From an uncultured Clostridia bacterium (lineage in GTDB: Bacteria; Bacillota; Clostridia; Christensenellales; Borkfalkiaceae): a stretch of DNA of 64,000 nucleotides. Shown here piece after piece: positions 17,792-26,351 of this stretch; positions within the stretch are counted from its first letter, which is position 1, and the number at the start of each line of letters is the position of its first letter. The DNA is taken from the NCBI GenBank assembly GCA_904419075.1, contig CAJFQM010000001.1, positions 62,001-126,000 of the forward strand, in the 5' to 3' direction. Both the position numbers and the translations under genes were made by a program. The notes beneath the pieces are model-generated. The model was given only the letters and a program-made list of their open reading frames with translations, was not told the DNA's origin and did not search any database.

Positions 17792-19168
17792 ATGGAATAT
17801 CGGATAGAAAAAGATACGATGGGGGAAATGAAGGTCCCCGCGGATAAATATTGGGCGGCGCAGACGGAACGCAGCCACGAAAATTTCCAAATCGGCACGG
17901 AGGTGATGCCGAGGGAAATCACGCATGCGTTCGGTATCCTCAAAAAAGCCGCCGCTCTCGCAAACTATAAACTCGGAAAATTGTCCGAGGAAAAGAAAGA
18001 CGTCATTTGCGCGGCGGCAGACGAGGTGATTTCCGGGAAGCTCAACGAGCATTTCCCCCTCGTCGTGTGGCAGACGGGGAGCGGAACGCAGTCGAACATG
18101 AACGCCAATGAAGTCATTGCCAATCGCGGCAACGAAATGGCGGGGAAAAAGCTCCTGCACCCCAACGACGACATCAATAAGAGCCAAAGCTCCAACGATA
18201 CTTTCCCGACGGCGATGCACATCGCGGCGGTCATTGCGATAGAGGATAAATTATTCCCCGCGATGGACAAACTCATTTCGACGTTCCGCCGTCTGGAAGA
18301 AGAAAACGAGGGAATCGTAAAGAGCGGCAGAACGCATTTGCAGGACGCCGTTCCCATCGCCTTTTCACAGGAAATCAGCGGTTGGAGAAATATGATAGAA
18401 AAGACGAAGGCGCAGCTTTCCCTTGCGCTGTCGGGCTTGAAGGAACTCGCTCTCGGCGGTACTGCCGTGGGAACGGGACTCAACGCGCCCAAGGGCTTTG
18501 CGGAGGAAGTCGCCGCGGAGGTCAGCGCCTTGACGGGAAAGGCGTTCGTCACGGCGGCAAATAAATATCATGCGCTCACGTCCAAGGACGAGCTGGTGTT
18601 CGCGCACGGCGCGTTGAAAGCGCTCGCCTGCAATCTCATGAAGATTGCCAACGACGTTCGCTGGCTGGCTTCGGGCCCCCGCGACGGGCTGGGCGAGATT
18701 TTCATTCCCGAAAACGAGCCGGGTTCTTCGATTATGCCCGGGAAAGTCAATCCCACGCAGTGCGAATCGATGACGATGGTCGCCGTGCAGGTCATGGCGA
18801 ACGACGTCGCCGTCGGCATGGGCGCTTCGCAGGGGAATTTTGAACTCAACGTATTTATGCCCGTCATCATCTATAATTTCCTACAATCGGCGAGACTGCT
18901 CGCGGACGGAATTACGTCTTTCGAGAAAAATTGCGTCACGGGAATCCGCGCTAACAAGGAAAAGATGAAACACAACCTCTATAATTCGCTCATGCTGGTC
19001 ACGGCGCTCAATCCGTATATCGGATATGAGAACGCGGCAAAGACGGCGAAAAAGGCGTATAAGGAAAATATTTCCCTGAAAGAGGCTTGTGTGGCGCTCG
19101 GTTTCCTCACGGAAGAAAAATTCGACGAAGTATTCCGCCCCGAGGAAATGGCATATCCGCAGAAATAA
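17792..19168 (+). CDS. fumC: Class II fumarate hydratase (FumC)
   Basis: Interconverts malate and fumarate without an iron-sulfur cluster. 458 residues, the standard length. Motifs: [25 protein letters not shown] near residues 93-109, [19 protein letters not shown], the [11 protein letters not shown] segment, and the superfamily signature [15 protein letters not shown] near residue 310. The [14 protein letters not shown] and PTQCE segments fit fumarase better than aspartase or argininosuccinate lyase. It lies in an operon between the LDH/MDH-type gene and the hdr genes, so it can supply fumarate to the reductase encoded further on. Confidence 0.93.
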   Translation: MEYRIEKDTMGEMKVPADKYWAAQTERSHENFQIGTEVMPREITHAFGILKKAAALANYKLGKLSEEKKDVICAAADEVISGKLNEHFPLVVWQTGSGTQSNMNANEVIANRGNEMAGKKLLHPNDDINKSQSSNDTFPTAMHIAAVIAIEDKLFPAMDKLISTFRRLEEENEGIVKSGRTHLQDAVPIAFSQEISGWRNMIEKTKAQLSLALSGLKELALGGTAVGTGLNAPKGFAEEVAAEVSALTGKAFVTAANKYHALTSKDELVFAHGALKALACNLMKIANDVRWLASGPRDGLGEIFIPENEPGSSIMPGKVNPTQCESMTMVAVQVMANDVAVGMGASQGNFELNVFMPVIIYNFLQSARLLADGITSFEKNCVTGIRANKEKMKHNLYNSLMLVTALNPYIGYENAAKTAKKAYKENISLKEACVALGFLTEEKFDEVFRPEEMAYPQK

Positions 19169-19198
19169 GCGCGGAATCTTATCTAAAAAGGTAACGAT

Positions 19199-19978
19199 AT
19201 GAAAATTTGTTATTATCCCGGCTGTACGCTGAAAACCAAGGCGAAAGATTTGGACGTTTACGCCCGCCTTTCCGCCGAAGCGCTCGGCGTAGAGATGGAA
19301 GAAATAGAAAATTGGCAGTGTTGCGGCGCGGTCTATCCCATGGCGAGAGACGAGATCGCAACAAAGCTCTCCGCCGTGCGTGCGCTCGACTATGCGAAGC
19401 ACCGCGGAGGGAGACTGCTCACCCTCTGTTCCGCTTGCCATAACGTCATCAAGCGCACTAACGAGGATATGCGCTCGGACGAAAATATTTCTTTCAAAGC
19501 CAATAACTATCTGAAATTGGAAGAACCCTACCGCGGCGAAACGCAGGTTCTGCACTATCTCGAAATGTTGAAAGACGTAGTGGGCTTCGAGAATATTAAA
19601 AAGAAGGTCGTCAATCCCGTCAATAGAAAAATCGGCGCGTATTACGGCTGTCTTTTGCTCCGCCCGAGTGGAGTAATGGCTTTCGATAATCCCGAAAATC
19701 CCACGATTATCGAAGATTTTATCCGCGCCATCGGCGGAACGCCCGTCGTCTATCCTTTCCGCAATGAATGTTGCGGCGCGTATGTGGCTCTCAAAAATCC
19801 GAAGCTTCCCGAAGAAAGGAGCAGAAAGGTCTTGTCGAGCGCGAAGGAAAAGGGCGCGGAGGAAGTGATTACCGCCTGCCCGCTCTGCTTGTATAATCTG
19901 AAAGAGAAGGGCGGGAATATTTTGCCCGTGAGATACTTCACGGAGCTTCTTGCCGAAGCGCTGGGGGTGAAAGCATGA
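19199..19978 (+). CDS. hdrB: Heterodisulfide reductase subunit B-like (two CCG domains)
   Basis: 259 residues. It carries two cysteine-rich CCG domains: YYPGCT / WQCCGAVYP / CSACH in the first half and YYGCLLLRPS / NECCGAYVA / CPLC in the second. In methanogen HdrB these bind two non-cubane [4Fe-4S] clusters that reduce a disulfide. Here no coenzyme M or B is expected, so the terminal acceptor is open; the operon suggests that electrons pass to, or with, the fumarate reductase-like subunits. In methanogen TfrB a CCG domain is fused to the FeS subunit of thiol:fumarate reductase, a useful precedent. The gene overlaps hdrC by four bases (ATGA). Confidence 0.88.
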   Translation: MKICYYPGCTLKTKAKDLDVYARLSAEALGVEMEEIENWQCCGAVYPMARDEIATKLSAVRALDYAKHRGGRLLTLCSACHNVIKRTNEDMRSDENISFKANNYLKLEEPYRGETQVLHYLEMLKDVVGFENIKKKVVNPVNRKIGAYYGCLLLRPSGVMAFDNPENPTIIEDFIRAIGGTPVVYPFRNECCGAYVALKNPKLPEERSRKVLSSAKEKGAEEVITACPLCLYNLKEKGGNILPVRYFTELLAEALGVKA

Positions 19979-20361
19979 CGAGAGAAGAACAAAAAGAAAA
20001 TCTCCTCCGTTTGAGCGGAACGGACGTCAGAAAATGCATGAAGTGCGGGAAGTGCTCCGGTCGCTGTCCCGCGTTCAAGGAAATGGATATAAAGCCCCAC
20101 CAATTCGTTTCCCTGCTCGTCAAGGGCAAGGTAGAGGAACTTTTGAAAAGCGAAGCGATATGGAGCTGCCTTTCCTGCATGGCGTGCGTAGAGAGATGTC
20201 CGCGCGGCGTAGCGCCGGCTGCCGTCATCGAAGCGGTACGGGATACGGTGGTGCGCATGCAGAACGGAAACGGAATCAAGGCGGAGGAGATTCCTCCCAT
20301 CGTAGACGAGCTCATTCCTCAACAACTGCTCGTCAGCGCGTATAGAAAATACAACAAATGA
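19975..20361 (+). CDS. hdrC: Heterodisulfide reductase subunit C-like ferredoxin protein
   Basis: 128 residues, with two [4Fe-4S] motifs: CMKCGKCSGRCP (about residues 21-32) and CLSCMACVERCP (about 64-75), followed by a helical tail. HdrC links the flavin subunit HdrA to the active-site subunit HdrB. There is no membrane segment, so the complex is soluble. It begins inside the end of hdrB and is followed after 26 bases by hdrA. Confidence 0.88.
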   Translation: MTREEQKENLLRLSGTDVRKCMKCGKCSGRCPAFKEMDIKPHQFVSLLVKGKVEELLKSEAIWSCLSCMACVERCPRGVAPAAVIEAVRDTVVRMQNGNGIKAEEIPPIVDELIPQQLLVSAYRKYNK

Positions 20362-20387
20362 TTTCAAGGTAAAGAGAGTTATATAAA

Positions 20388-22379
20388 ATGCAAAGAATAG
20401 GTGTTTTTATTTGTTGGTGCGGCAGTAATATCGCGGCAACGGTAGACGTGGAAAGAGTGGCCGAAGTCATTAAGTCCGAGCCGGGCGTCGTCTTTTCGGC
20501 AAACTATCAGTACATGTGCTCCGAGAACGGTCAGCAGCTCATTAAAAATGCAATCAAGGAACATCACCTGACGGGCATCGTCGTCGGGTCCTGCTCGCCC
20601 AGAATGCACGAGGCTACCTTCCGTAAGACCGCAGAAGCCGCGGGACTCAATCCCTATATGGTGGAAATCGCCAATATCCGCGAGCATTGCTCCTGGATAC
20701 ATAAGGACAGGGAGGAAGCGACCGAAAAGGCAATCATCCTCGTCCGCACGGCGATTGCGAAGGTAAATTTGGACGCTCCCTTGCAGGCGGGAGAAAGCCC
20801 CGTCGTTAAGCGCGCGCTCGTTATCGGCGGCGGCATCGCGGGAATTCAGGCAGCGCTCGACATCGCGGAAGCGGGCTTCGAGGTGGATATTGTAGAAAAG
20901 AACGCCACGATCGGCGGCCGTATGGCGCAGCTCGATAAGACGTTCCCCACGCTCGATTGTTCGGCTTGTATTTTGACGCCGAAAATGGTGGACTGTGCCC
21001 AGAGCGATAAAATCGATATCCTGTCCTACTCCGAAGTGGAGGAGGTCAAGGGCTTCGTCGGCAATTTTTCGGTAAAAATCCGTAAAAAAGCCAGATATGT
21101 AGATGAAAAGAAATGTACGGGCTGTAAGGTTTGTATGGAGAAATGTCCCTCCAAGAAGGGATTCAACGAGTTCAATATGAACCTCAATAACCGTACGGCT
21201 ATTTATATTCCGTTTGCGCAGGCGGTTCCTAACGTGGCGGTCATCGATCCTCAGCAATGTATTAAGCTCAAAACGGGCAAATGCGGAATCTGTCAGAAAT
21301 TCTGCGGCGCCGGCGCTATCGATTATACGATGAAGGACGAATTTATCGAACGTCAATACGGCGCCATCGTCGTGGCGACGGGCTTTAAGCCCATTTCCCT
21401 CGATGCGTTCAACGAGTACGGTTATGCCGAGAATAAAGACGTCATCACGTCTTTGGAGCTCGAAAGACTGATGAACGCGGCGGGCCCTACGAACGGCGTT
21501 CTCCTGCGCCCCTCCGACGGAACGCATCCGAAGGTCATTACCTTTATTCAGTGCGTCGGTTCGCGCGATACTTCCGGCTGCGGGAAGCCTTATTGCTCGA
21601 AAATCTGCTGTATGTATACCGCGAAGCATGCCATGCTCATCCGTGAAAAGTATCCCGATACAGAGGTGCATGTATTCTATATCGACGTACGTACGCCCGG
21701 AAAGAATTATGACGAATTCTACCGCCGCGCGGTCGAACAGTACGGCGTGGATTACATAAAGGGCATGGTCGGAAAAGTCTATAACGAGAACGGGAAACTC
21801 ATGGTTCAGGGTTCCAACCTCATCGATAACGAACAGGTGACGATTCCTTCCGACCTCGTCGTTCTCGCCGCGGCGATCGAGCCCGAACCTTCCGTCAGGA
21901 AGATAGCAACGCTTTTGACTGCAAGTATCGATACGAATAACTTCCTCACCGAAGCGCATCCCAAACTCCGTCCCGTGGAAAGCCCCACGGCTGGCGTATA
22001 TCTCGCGGGTGTCTGCCAAGGACCCAAGGACATCCCCGAAACGGTGTCCCAGGCTTCCGCATGCGCCGCGAAGGTCATCGGATTGCTCGTCAAGGATCAC
22101 TTAAAGACGAATCCCTGCGTCGCTCAGCCCGACGAGACGATGTGTAACGGGTGCAGCCAATGTGCCAATGTCTGTGCGTACGGCGCCATTACCTACGTCG
22201 ATAAGGAATTCCGCCTCGGCGGAGGAAAGACGGAAATCAGAAGGGTGGCTTCCGTCAATCCCGCAGTTTGTCAGGGCTGCGGAGCCTGCACGGTCACCTG
22301 TCCTTCGGGTGCTATGGATCTTAAAGGATTCAGCTCCAAACAAATCATGTCGGAGGTGGAAGCGATATGCAAGATGTAA
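20388..22379 (+). CDS. hdrA: Heterodisulfide reductase subunit A (electron-bifurcating flavoprotein)
   Basis: 663 residues. The N-terminal domain (about 1-130; IGVFICWCGSN and VGSCSPRMHEATF) matches the HdrA iron-sulfur N-domain. A Rossmann FAD site ALVIGGGIAGIQAALD is near residue 142, with the HdrA-specific GGRMAQLDKTFPTLDCSAC just after. An inserted ferredoxin domain carries CTGCKVCMEKCP, and further Cys lie in the IKLKTGKCGICQKFC region. The C-terminus has two more clusters (CNGCSQCANVCAYGAI and CQGCGACTVTCPSGA). In methanogens HdrA-FAD is the bifurcation site, splitting electron pairs between ferredoxin and a high-potential acceptor. The end overlaps the MvhD-like gene by 13 bases. Confidence 0.92.
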   Translation: MQRIGVFICWCGSNIAATVDVERVAEVIKSEPGVVFSANYQYMCSENGQQLIKNAIKEHHLTGIVVGSCSPRMHEATFRKTAEAAGLNPYMVEIANIREHCSWIHKDREEATEKAIILVRTAIAKVNLDAPLQAGESPVVKRALVIGGGIAGIQAALDIAEAGFEVDIVEKNATIGGRMAQLDKTFPTLDCSACILTPKMVDCAQSDKIDILSYSEVEEVKGFVGNFSVKIRKKARYVDEKKCTGCKVCMEKCPSKKGFNEFNMNLNNRTAIYIPFAQAVPNVAVIDPQQCIKLKTGKCGICQKFCGAGAIDYTMKDEFIERQYGAIVVATGFKPISLDAFNEYGYAENKDVITSLELERLMNAAGPTNGVLLRPSDGTHPKVITFIQCVGSRDTSGCGKPYCSKICCMYTAKHAMLIREKYPDTEVHVFYIDVRTPGKNYDEFYRRAVEQYGVDYIKGMVGKVYNENGKLMVQGSNLIDNEQVTIPSDLVVLAAAIEPEPSVRKIATLLTASIDTNNFLTEAHPKLRPVESPTAGVYLAGVCQGPKDIPETVSQASACAAKVIGLLVKDHLKTNPCVAQPDETMCNGCSQCANVCAYGAITYVDKEFRLGGGKTEIRRVASVNPAVCQGCGACTVTCPSGAMDLKGFSSKQIMSEVEAICKM

Positions 22380-22831
22380 CGACGGAAAAGAAAGAATATG
22401 TCCCCAACATCGTGGCGTTCTGCTGTAACTGGTGCTCTTACGCGGGGGCGGATCTCGCGGGTTCCAGCCGTCTGAGTTATCCCGCCAACGTCAAAATTAT
22501 CCGCGTTCCCTGCTCCTGCCGCGTAAATCCCATGTTCGTCCTGAAAGCGTTCCAGCGGGGCGCCGACGGCGTGATTCTCTGCGGTTGTCATCCCGGAGAC
22601 TGCCATTACGTGACGGGCAATTATTATACCAGAAGAAGAATGGCGCTGTTGTTCAGTTTTCTGAACTATCTCGGAATCGAAAAAGAGCGCACGCGCGTGG
22701 AATGGGTTTCCGCCGCGGAAGGCGCAAGATTTTCCGCTGTCATGAACGATTTCGTAAAGACGGTGGCGGCGCTCGGAGAAAACAAGCGCCTGACCGATTT
22801 GAGGTGCAAGGAGGACAAGAACGATGCGTGA
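22367..22831 (+). CDS. flxD: MvhD/FlxD-like iron-sulfur protein
   Basis: 154 residues. It has the MvhD signature: FCCNWCSYAGADLAG near the N-terminus, then IRVPCSCRVNP, and GVILCGCHPGDCHY, which together bind a [2Fe-2S] cluster. MvhD links a hydrogenase to HdrA in methanogens, and FlxD links the NADH-oxidising Flx subunits to HdrA in bacteria with FlxABCD-HdrABC. No hydrogenase genes are present here and an NAD(P)H-flavin subunit is, so the FlxD role fits. It overlaps its neighbours on both sides (13 bases with hdrA, 8 bases with the next gene). Confidence 0.87.
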   Translation: MQDVTTEKKEYVPNIVAFCCNWCSYAGADLAGSSRLSYPANVKIIRVPCSCRVNPMFVLKAFQRGADGVILCGCHPGDCHYVTGNYYTRRRMALLFSFLNYLGIEKERTRVEWVSAAEGARFSAVMNDFVKTVAALGENKRLTDLRCKEDKNDA

Positions 22832-23810
22832 CGTCGAACTGAAAATGAAAGAACGCGCCGCCGAGCTTTTGAAGAGCGGCGAGGTCGCGCGCGTAATCGG
22901 CTGGAAGAAGGGCGAGTTTTATTTCGACCCGGAACCCTCCGTTTTTGAAACGGAAGCGGAGCTTGAAAACTTTGTCTATAACGGTTTTTGCGGGGCGAAT
23001 TTATCCAAGTATCTCATTGCCGCGAGCAAAAAGCCCGGCAAGACGGCGGTATTTTTGAAGCCCTGCGACACATATAGCTTTAACGAGCTCGTAAAGGAGC
23101 ATCGCGTCGTTCGGGAAAATATCCATGTGGTGGCAATCGAATGTCAGGGCAAGCTGGATATTTCCAAAATCAAAAAGCTGGGCGCGGACGCCGTGACGGA
23201 AGTGGAAGAGCTGGGCGAGAAAGTAAAGGTATCCTCTCTTTACGGAGATATGGAATTCGCGAAAGAGGAAGTGCTCCTCGAAAAGTGCCTTTGCTGTAAA
23301 GGGAAGGAACATAAAGCAGCGGACGAGACGATTATTCTTCACGAGATGCCCGAGACGAAAAACGACCGTTTTTCGGGCGTCGAGAAGCTGGAAGCGATGA
23401 CTCCCGACGAAAGGTTTGCTTTTTGGAAGGGTGAACTTTCCAAATGTATCCGCTGCAACGCCTGCCGCAACGTTTGTCCCGCATGTTCCTGTGTGAAATG
23501 CGTATTCGACAACCCTAATTCGGGAATTGCGGCGAAAGCGAACGATACGGAGTTTGAAGAACAGATGTTCCATATAATCCGTGCGTTCCACGTGGCGGGA
23601 CGGTGTACCGACTGCGGAGAATGCAGCCGTGTCTGCCCGCAGAATATCCCCCTGCACCTTCTGAACAGAAAATTTATAAAGGATATCGATACTTTGTACG
23701 GTGAATTCCAAGCGGGGGACGTACCCGAGGGAAAGACGCCGCTCACCGATTATCGGACGGAAGATACCGAGCCGGGTAAGGTCTTTGACGCGGAGGGAAA
23801 GCATGCTTAA
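22824..23810 (+). CDS. Flx-type iron-sulfur protein (FlxB/FlxC-like)
   Basis: 328 residues. The N-terminal half (AVFLKPCDTYSFNELVKE, then VAIECQGKLD) resembles the FrhB/hydrogenase-beta type domain. A CLCCKG motif lies near residue 155. The C-terminal half is a ferredoxin domain with CIRCNACRNVCPACSC and CTDCGECSRVCPQN. It lies between the FlxD-like gene and a second similar protein, as expected for FlxB and FlxC in FlxABCD-HdrABC clusters; I cannot say which of the two letters applies. The likely role is electron transfer from the NADH-oxidising subunit towards HdrA. No membrane helices. It overlaps the next gene by eight bases. Confidence 0.78.
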   Translation: MRDVELKMKERAAELLKSGEVARVIGWKKGEFYFDPEPSVFETEAELENFVYNGFCGANLSKYLIAASKKPGKTAVFLKPCDTYSFNELVKEHRVVRENIHVVAIECQGKLDISKIKKLGADAVTEVEELGEKVKVSSLYGDMEFAKEEVLLEKCLCCKGKEHKAADETIILHEMPETKNDRFSGVEKLEAMTPDERFAFWKGELSKCIRCNACRNVCPACSCVKCVFDNPNSGIAAKANDTEFEEQMFHIIRAFHVAGRCTDCGECSRVCPQNIPLHLLNRKFIKDIDTLYGEFQAGDVPEGKTPLTDYRTEDTEPGKVFDAEGKHA

Positions 23811-24831
23811 AATCAGCAAGGAAAAATTAAACGGATTATATAGCAAAATCTCCGCCTCCATGCCTCTGTATATGCCCTTGAAAAAGGCAGGCGAAGCCAA
23901 CTACGGGCTTTGGGCGGACGGAGAGGAGAGCGCTCTCGGCGTTCTCAAAACGGTGAAATCGCCCAAAGATCTTTTCTTCCCGCAGAGCGAGACGATGATG
24001 AAGTTCAAAACGGAAGGGAAAAGCATTGAAATTTTAGACGTCAGAGAAGAACAGAAGCCGTTCGTTCTCTTCGGCGTCAAAGCGTGCGATTTCAAGGCGT
24101 TCGATGTTCTCGACCGGGTATTTCTCGCCGAGCCTGTCGATACGTATTATCAGTCCAGACGGAGCGCGGGAATCATCGTGACGCTGGCTTGTTCCCGTCC
24201 CGAAGAAAGTTGTTTTTGCAAAGTGTTCGGAATCGACGCGGCAGAGCCTGCCGGCGACGTCACGACGTGGCTGGACGAAAAATATCTCTATTGGCGTGCG
24301 AATACCGAGAAGGGAAATGCCCTTACGGAAAGCGTAAAGGAACTTTTTGAAAACGGCGGGGAGAAGGAAGTCTCTGCTCAGCAGAAAAAGACGCGCGAGA
24401 TTATCGAGAAACTTCCTTTCTCTCATTTGGATTTATCCCGTTTCAAGCCCGAAAATCTCAACGAGCTTTTCGATGCTTCCGAATGGGAAAGTCTTTCCGA
24501 AGCCTGTCTCGGTTGCGGAGCCTGTACCTTCGTATGTCCGACCTGCCAGTGCTTCGATATCCGCGATTTCAAGACAAACGAGGGCGTTATCCGTTATCGT
24601 TGTTGGGATTCCTGCATGTATTCCGACTTTACGCAAATGGCGGCGGCAAACAGCCGTACGACGCAGTTGCAGAGGTATCGCCAGAGATTTATGCATAAGC
24701 TCGTCTATTATCCTTCCCAGCATGAAGGATTGTATTCCTGCGTCGGATGCGGGCGTTGCGTCAATAAGTGTCCTCAGCATCTCAACATCATTAAAGTTGT
24801 AAAAACGTTGGGAGGTAAAGCGCATGATTAA
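23803..24831 (+). CDS. Flx-type iron-sulfur protein (AsrA-like)
   Basis: 342 residues from the ATG at 23803, which lies behind a GGAGGG site and overlaps the previous stop; longer in-frame starts lack a ribosome site. It is built like anaerobic sulfite reductase A / hydrogenase-type FeS subunits: an N-terminal domain with FVLFGVKACDFKAFDVLDRVF, then SCFCKVFG, and a C-terminal two-cluster ferredoxin domain CLGCGACTFVCPTCQC and CVGCGRCVNKCPQH. In AsrAB and soluble NAD-linked hydrogenases this subunit accepts electrons from a partner flavin subunit, which is the next gene here (eight-base overlap). Confidence 0.78.
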   Translation: MLKISKEKLNGLYSKISASMPLYMPLKKAGEANYGLWADGEESALGVLKTVKSPKDLFFPQSETMMKFKTEGKSIEILDVREEQKPFVLFGVKACDFKAFDVLDRVFLAEPVDTYYQSRRSAGIIVTLACSRPEESCFCKVFGIDAAEPAGDVTTWLDEKYLYWRANTEKGNALTESVKELFENGGEKEVSAQQKKTREIIEKLPFSHLDLSRFKPENLNELFDASEWESLSEACLGCGACTFVCPTCQCFDIRDFKTNEGVIRYRCWDSCMYSDFTQMAAANSRTTQLQRYRQRFMHKLVYYPSQHEGLYSCVGCGRCVNKCPQHLNIIKVVKTLGGKAHD

Positions 24832-25651
24832 TGAAAATCTCATTCCGAAAATCGGTGTAATCACGGATATTCGAAAGGATACGCCCGACGTCAAGACCTT
24901 CCGCGTCGTCGGGACGGACGGCAAAAAGCTGTTCGAACATTTGCCCGGTCAGTGTGCGATGGTTTCCGTCCCCGGCGTCGGAGAGTGTATGTTTTCCATC
25001 ACTTCTTCGCCCACGAACGAGGAATTCATGGAATTTTCCATCAAAAAATGTGGTTGCGTCACGGAAGTCATTCATTCCCTCGAAGTGGGGCAGCAGATTA
25101 CCGTACGCGGCCCCTACGGCAGAAATTTCCCCGTCGAGGAGGATTTCAAGGGGAAAGACATGCTGTTTATCGCGGGCGGTATCGGTCTTGCGCCTTTGAG
25201 AAGCGTCATCAACTATATCAGGCATTACCGTAAAAATTACGGGAAAGTCGTCGTGGTTTACGGCGCTCGGAGTAAAGATGACCTCGTAGATATTGAGGAG
25301 ATACGCACCGAATGGGAAAAGGAGCCCGATTTTGAAGTATATCTCACCATAGACCGTCCGCAGGAAGGTTGGAACGGACATGTCGGTTTTGTGCCCGCTT
25401 ACGTCAAGGAATTGGGTCTCGATCCGAACATGACGGCGGTTCTTTGCGGACCTCCCATCATGATTAAATTCACTCTGGCAGGGCTTTTGGAGCTCGGGTT
25501 CGACAAATCCCGGGTGTATACGACGCTGGAACTTCGTATGAAGTGCGGTATCGGCAAATGCGGCAGATGTAACGTCGGAGACAAATTCGTCTGTAAGGAC
25601 GGACCCGTATTCCGCATGGATGAGCTGGACGAACTGCCCGACGAGTATTGA
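24824..25651 (+). CDS. flxA: NAD(P)H:acceptor oxidoreductase FAD subunit (FlxA/AsrB-like)
   Basis: 275 residues, a ferredoxin-NADP-reductase-type protein. The FAD domain (about 1-105) has FEHLPGQCAMVSVPG and MFSITSSP (the FAD-stacking RxYS-like segment, here FSIT). The NAD domain has FIAGGIGLAPLRSVINYI near residue 113 and VLCGPPIMIKFT near 206. The C-terminus carries four Cys (KCGIGKCGRCNVG and VCKDGPVF) that bind a [2Fe-2S] cluster, as in AsrB and dihydroorotate dehydrogenase B electron-transfer subunits. It is the only subunit of the cluster with a nicotinamide site and is thus the likely NADH entry point. Confidence 0.85.
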   Translation: MINENLIPKIGVITDIRKDTPDVKTFRVVGTDGKKLFEHLPGQCAMVSVPGVGECMFSITSSPTNEEFMEFSIKKCGCVTEVIHSLEVGQQITVRGPYGRNFPVEEDFKGKDMLFIAGGIGLAPLRSVINYIRHYRKNYGKVVVVYGARSKDDLVDIEEIRTEWEKEPDFEVYLTIDRPQEGWNGHVGFVPAYVKELGLDPNMTAVLCGPPIMIKFTLAGLLELGFDKSRVYTTLELRMKCGIGKCGRCNVGDKFVCKDGPVFRMDELDELPDEY

Positions 25652-25666
25652 GCGAAGGAGAATATC

Positions 25667-26341
25667 ATGGAAAATTTGGTAAACGTTTATCTTTTCGGGA
25701 AAAGATATCAGGTTCCCGAAAGTCTGACGATTATGAAAGCGATGGAATATGCGGGGTATCAGCTCGTTCGCGGCTGCGGTTGCAGAAACGGCTTCTGCGG
25801 TGCGTGCGCGACCATTTACCGCATTAAAGGTCAGCAGGAACTCAAAACCTGCCTTGCCTGTCAGACGCAGGTAGAGGAAGGAATGTACGTGGCGACGCTG
25901 CCTTTCTTTCCGCTGGTAAAGCAAGTTTATGACATCGAAAAGATAAAGCCCACGCAGCAGATTATGATGCAGCTGTATCCCGAAATCTATTCTTGTATCG
26001 GCTGTAACGCCTGTACAAAGAGCTGTACGCAAGGTCTGAACGTCATGCAGTACATTGCCTACGCGCAGCGCGGCGAATACGAAAAATGCGCGGAGGAGAG
26101 CTTCGACTGCGTTATGTGCGGAGTATGTTCTTCGCGTTGCCCCGCGGGAATTTCTCACCCGCAGGTCGCGGAACTCGCAAGACGGCTCACGGGAAAATAC
26201 CTCGCGCCGAAGAGCGAACATCTCGAAAAGCGGGTAGAAGAAATCAAAGAAGGAAAATTCGAATCCCTTCTCGAAAATCTCATGCAAAAGCCCGTTGAAG
26301 AAATGAAAGAACTTTATAATCACAGAGAGATAGAAAAATAA
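25667..26341 (+). CDS. Fumarate reductase/succinate dehydrogenase-type iron-sulfur subunit
   Basis: 224 residues. The N-terminal domain is a plant-type [2Fe-2S] ferredoxin (GCGCRNGFCGACAT at about residues 37-50, then CLAC). The C-terminal domain is an alpha-helical ferredoxin with CIGCNACTKSCTQG and CVMCGVCSSRCPAG. The cluster set differs from classical FrdB in having two CxxCxxCxxxC motifs with no clear [3Fe-4S] signature. It resembles the N-terminal part of TfrB (thiol:fumarate reductase) without the CCG domain, which is encoded separately upstream as hdrB. There is no membrane anchor gene (SdhC/FrdC/D) in the operon, so the complex should be cytoplasmic. Confidence 0.82.
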   Translation: MENLVNVYLFGKRYQVPESLTIMKAMEYAGYQLVRGCGCRNGFCGACATIYRIKGQQELKTCLACQTQVEEGMYVATLPFFPLVKQVYDIEKIKPTQQIMMQLYPEIYSCIGCNACTKSCTQGLNVMQYIAYAQRGEYEKCAEESFDCVMCGVCSSRCPAGISHPQVAELARRLTGKYLAPKSEHLEKRVEEIKEGKFESLLENLMQKPVEEMKELYNHREIEK

Positions 26342-26351
26342 GGAGAAGCGT

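Noticed and set aside
20379-22100. Minus-strand open frame of 573 codons opposite hdrA
   Set aside because: Antisense to a clear HdrA; composition follows from hdrA codon use.
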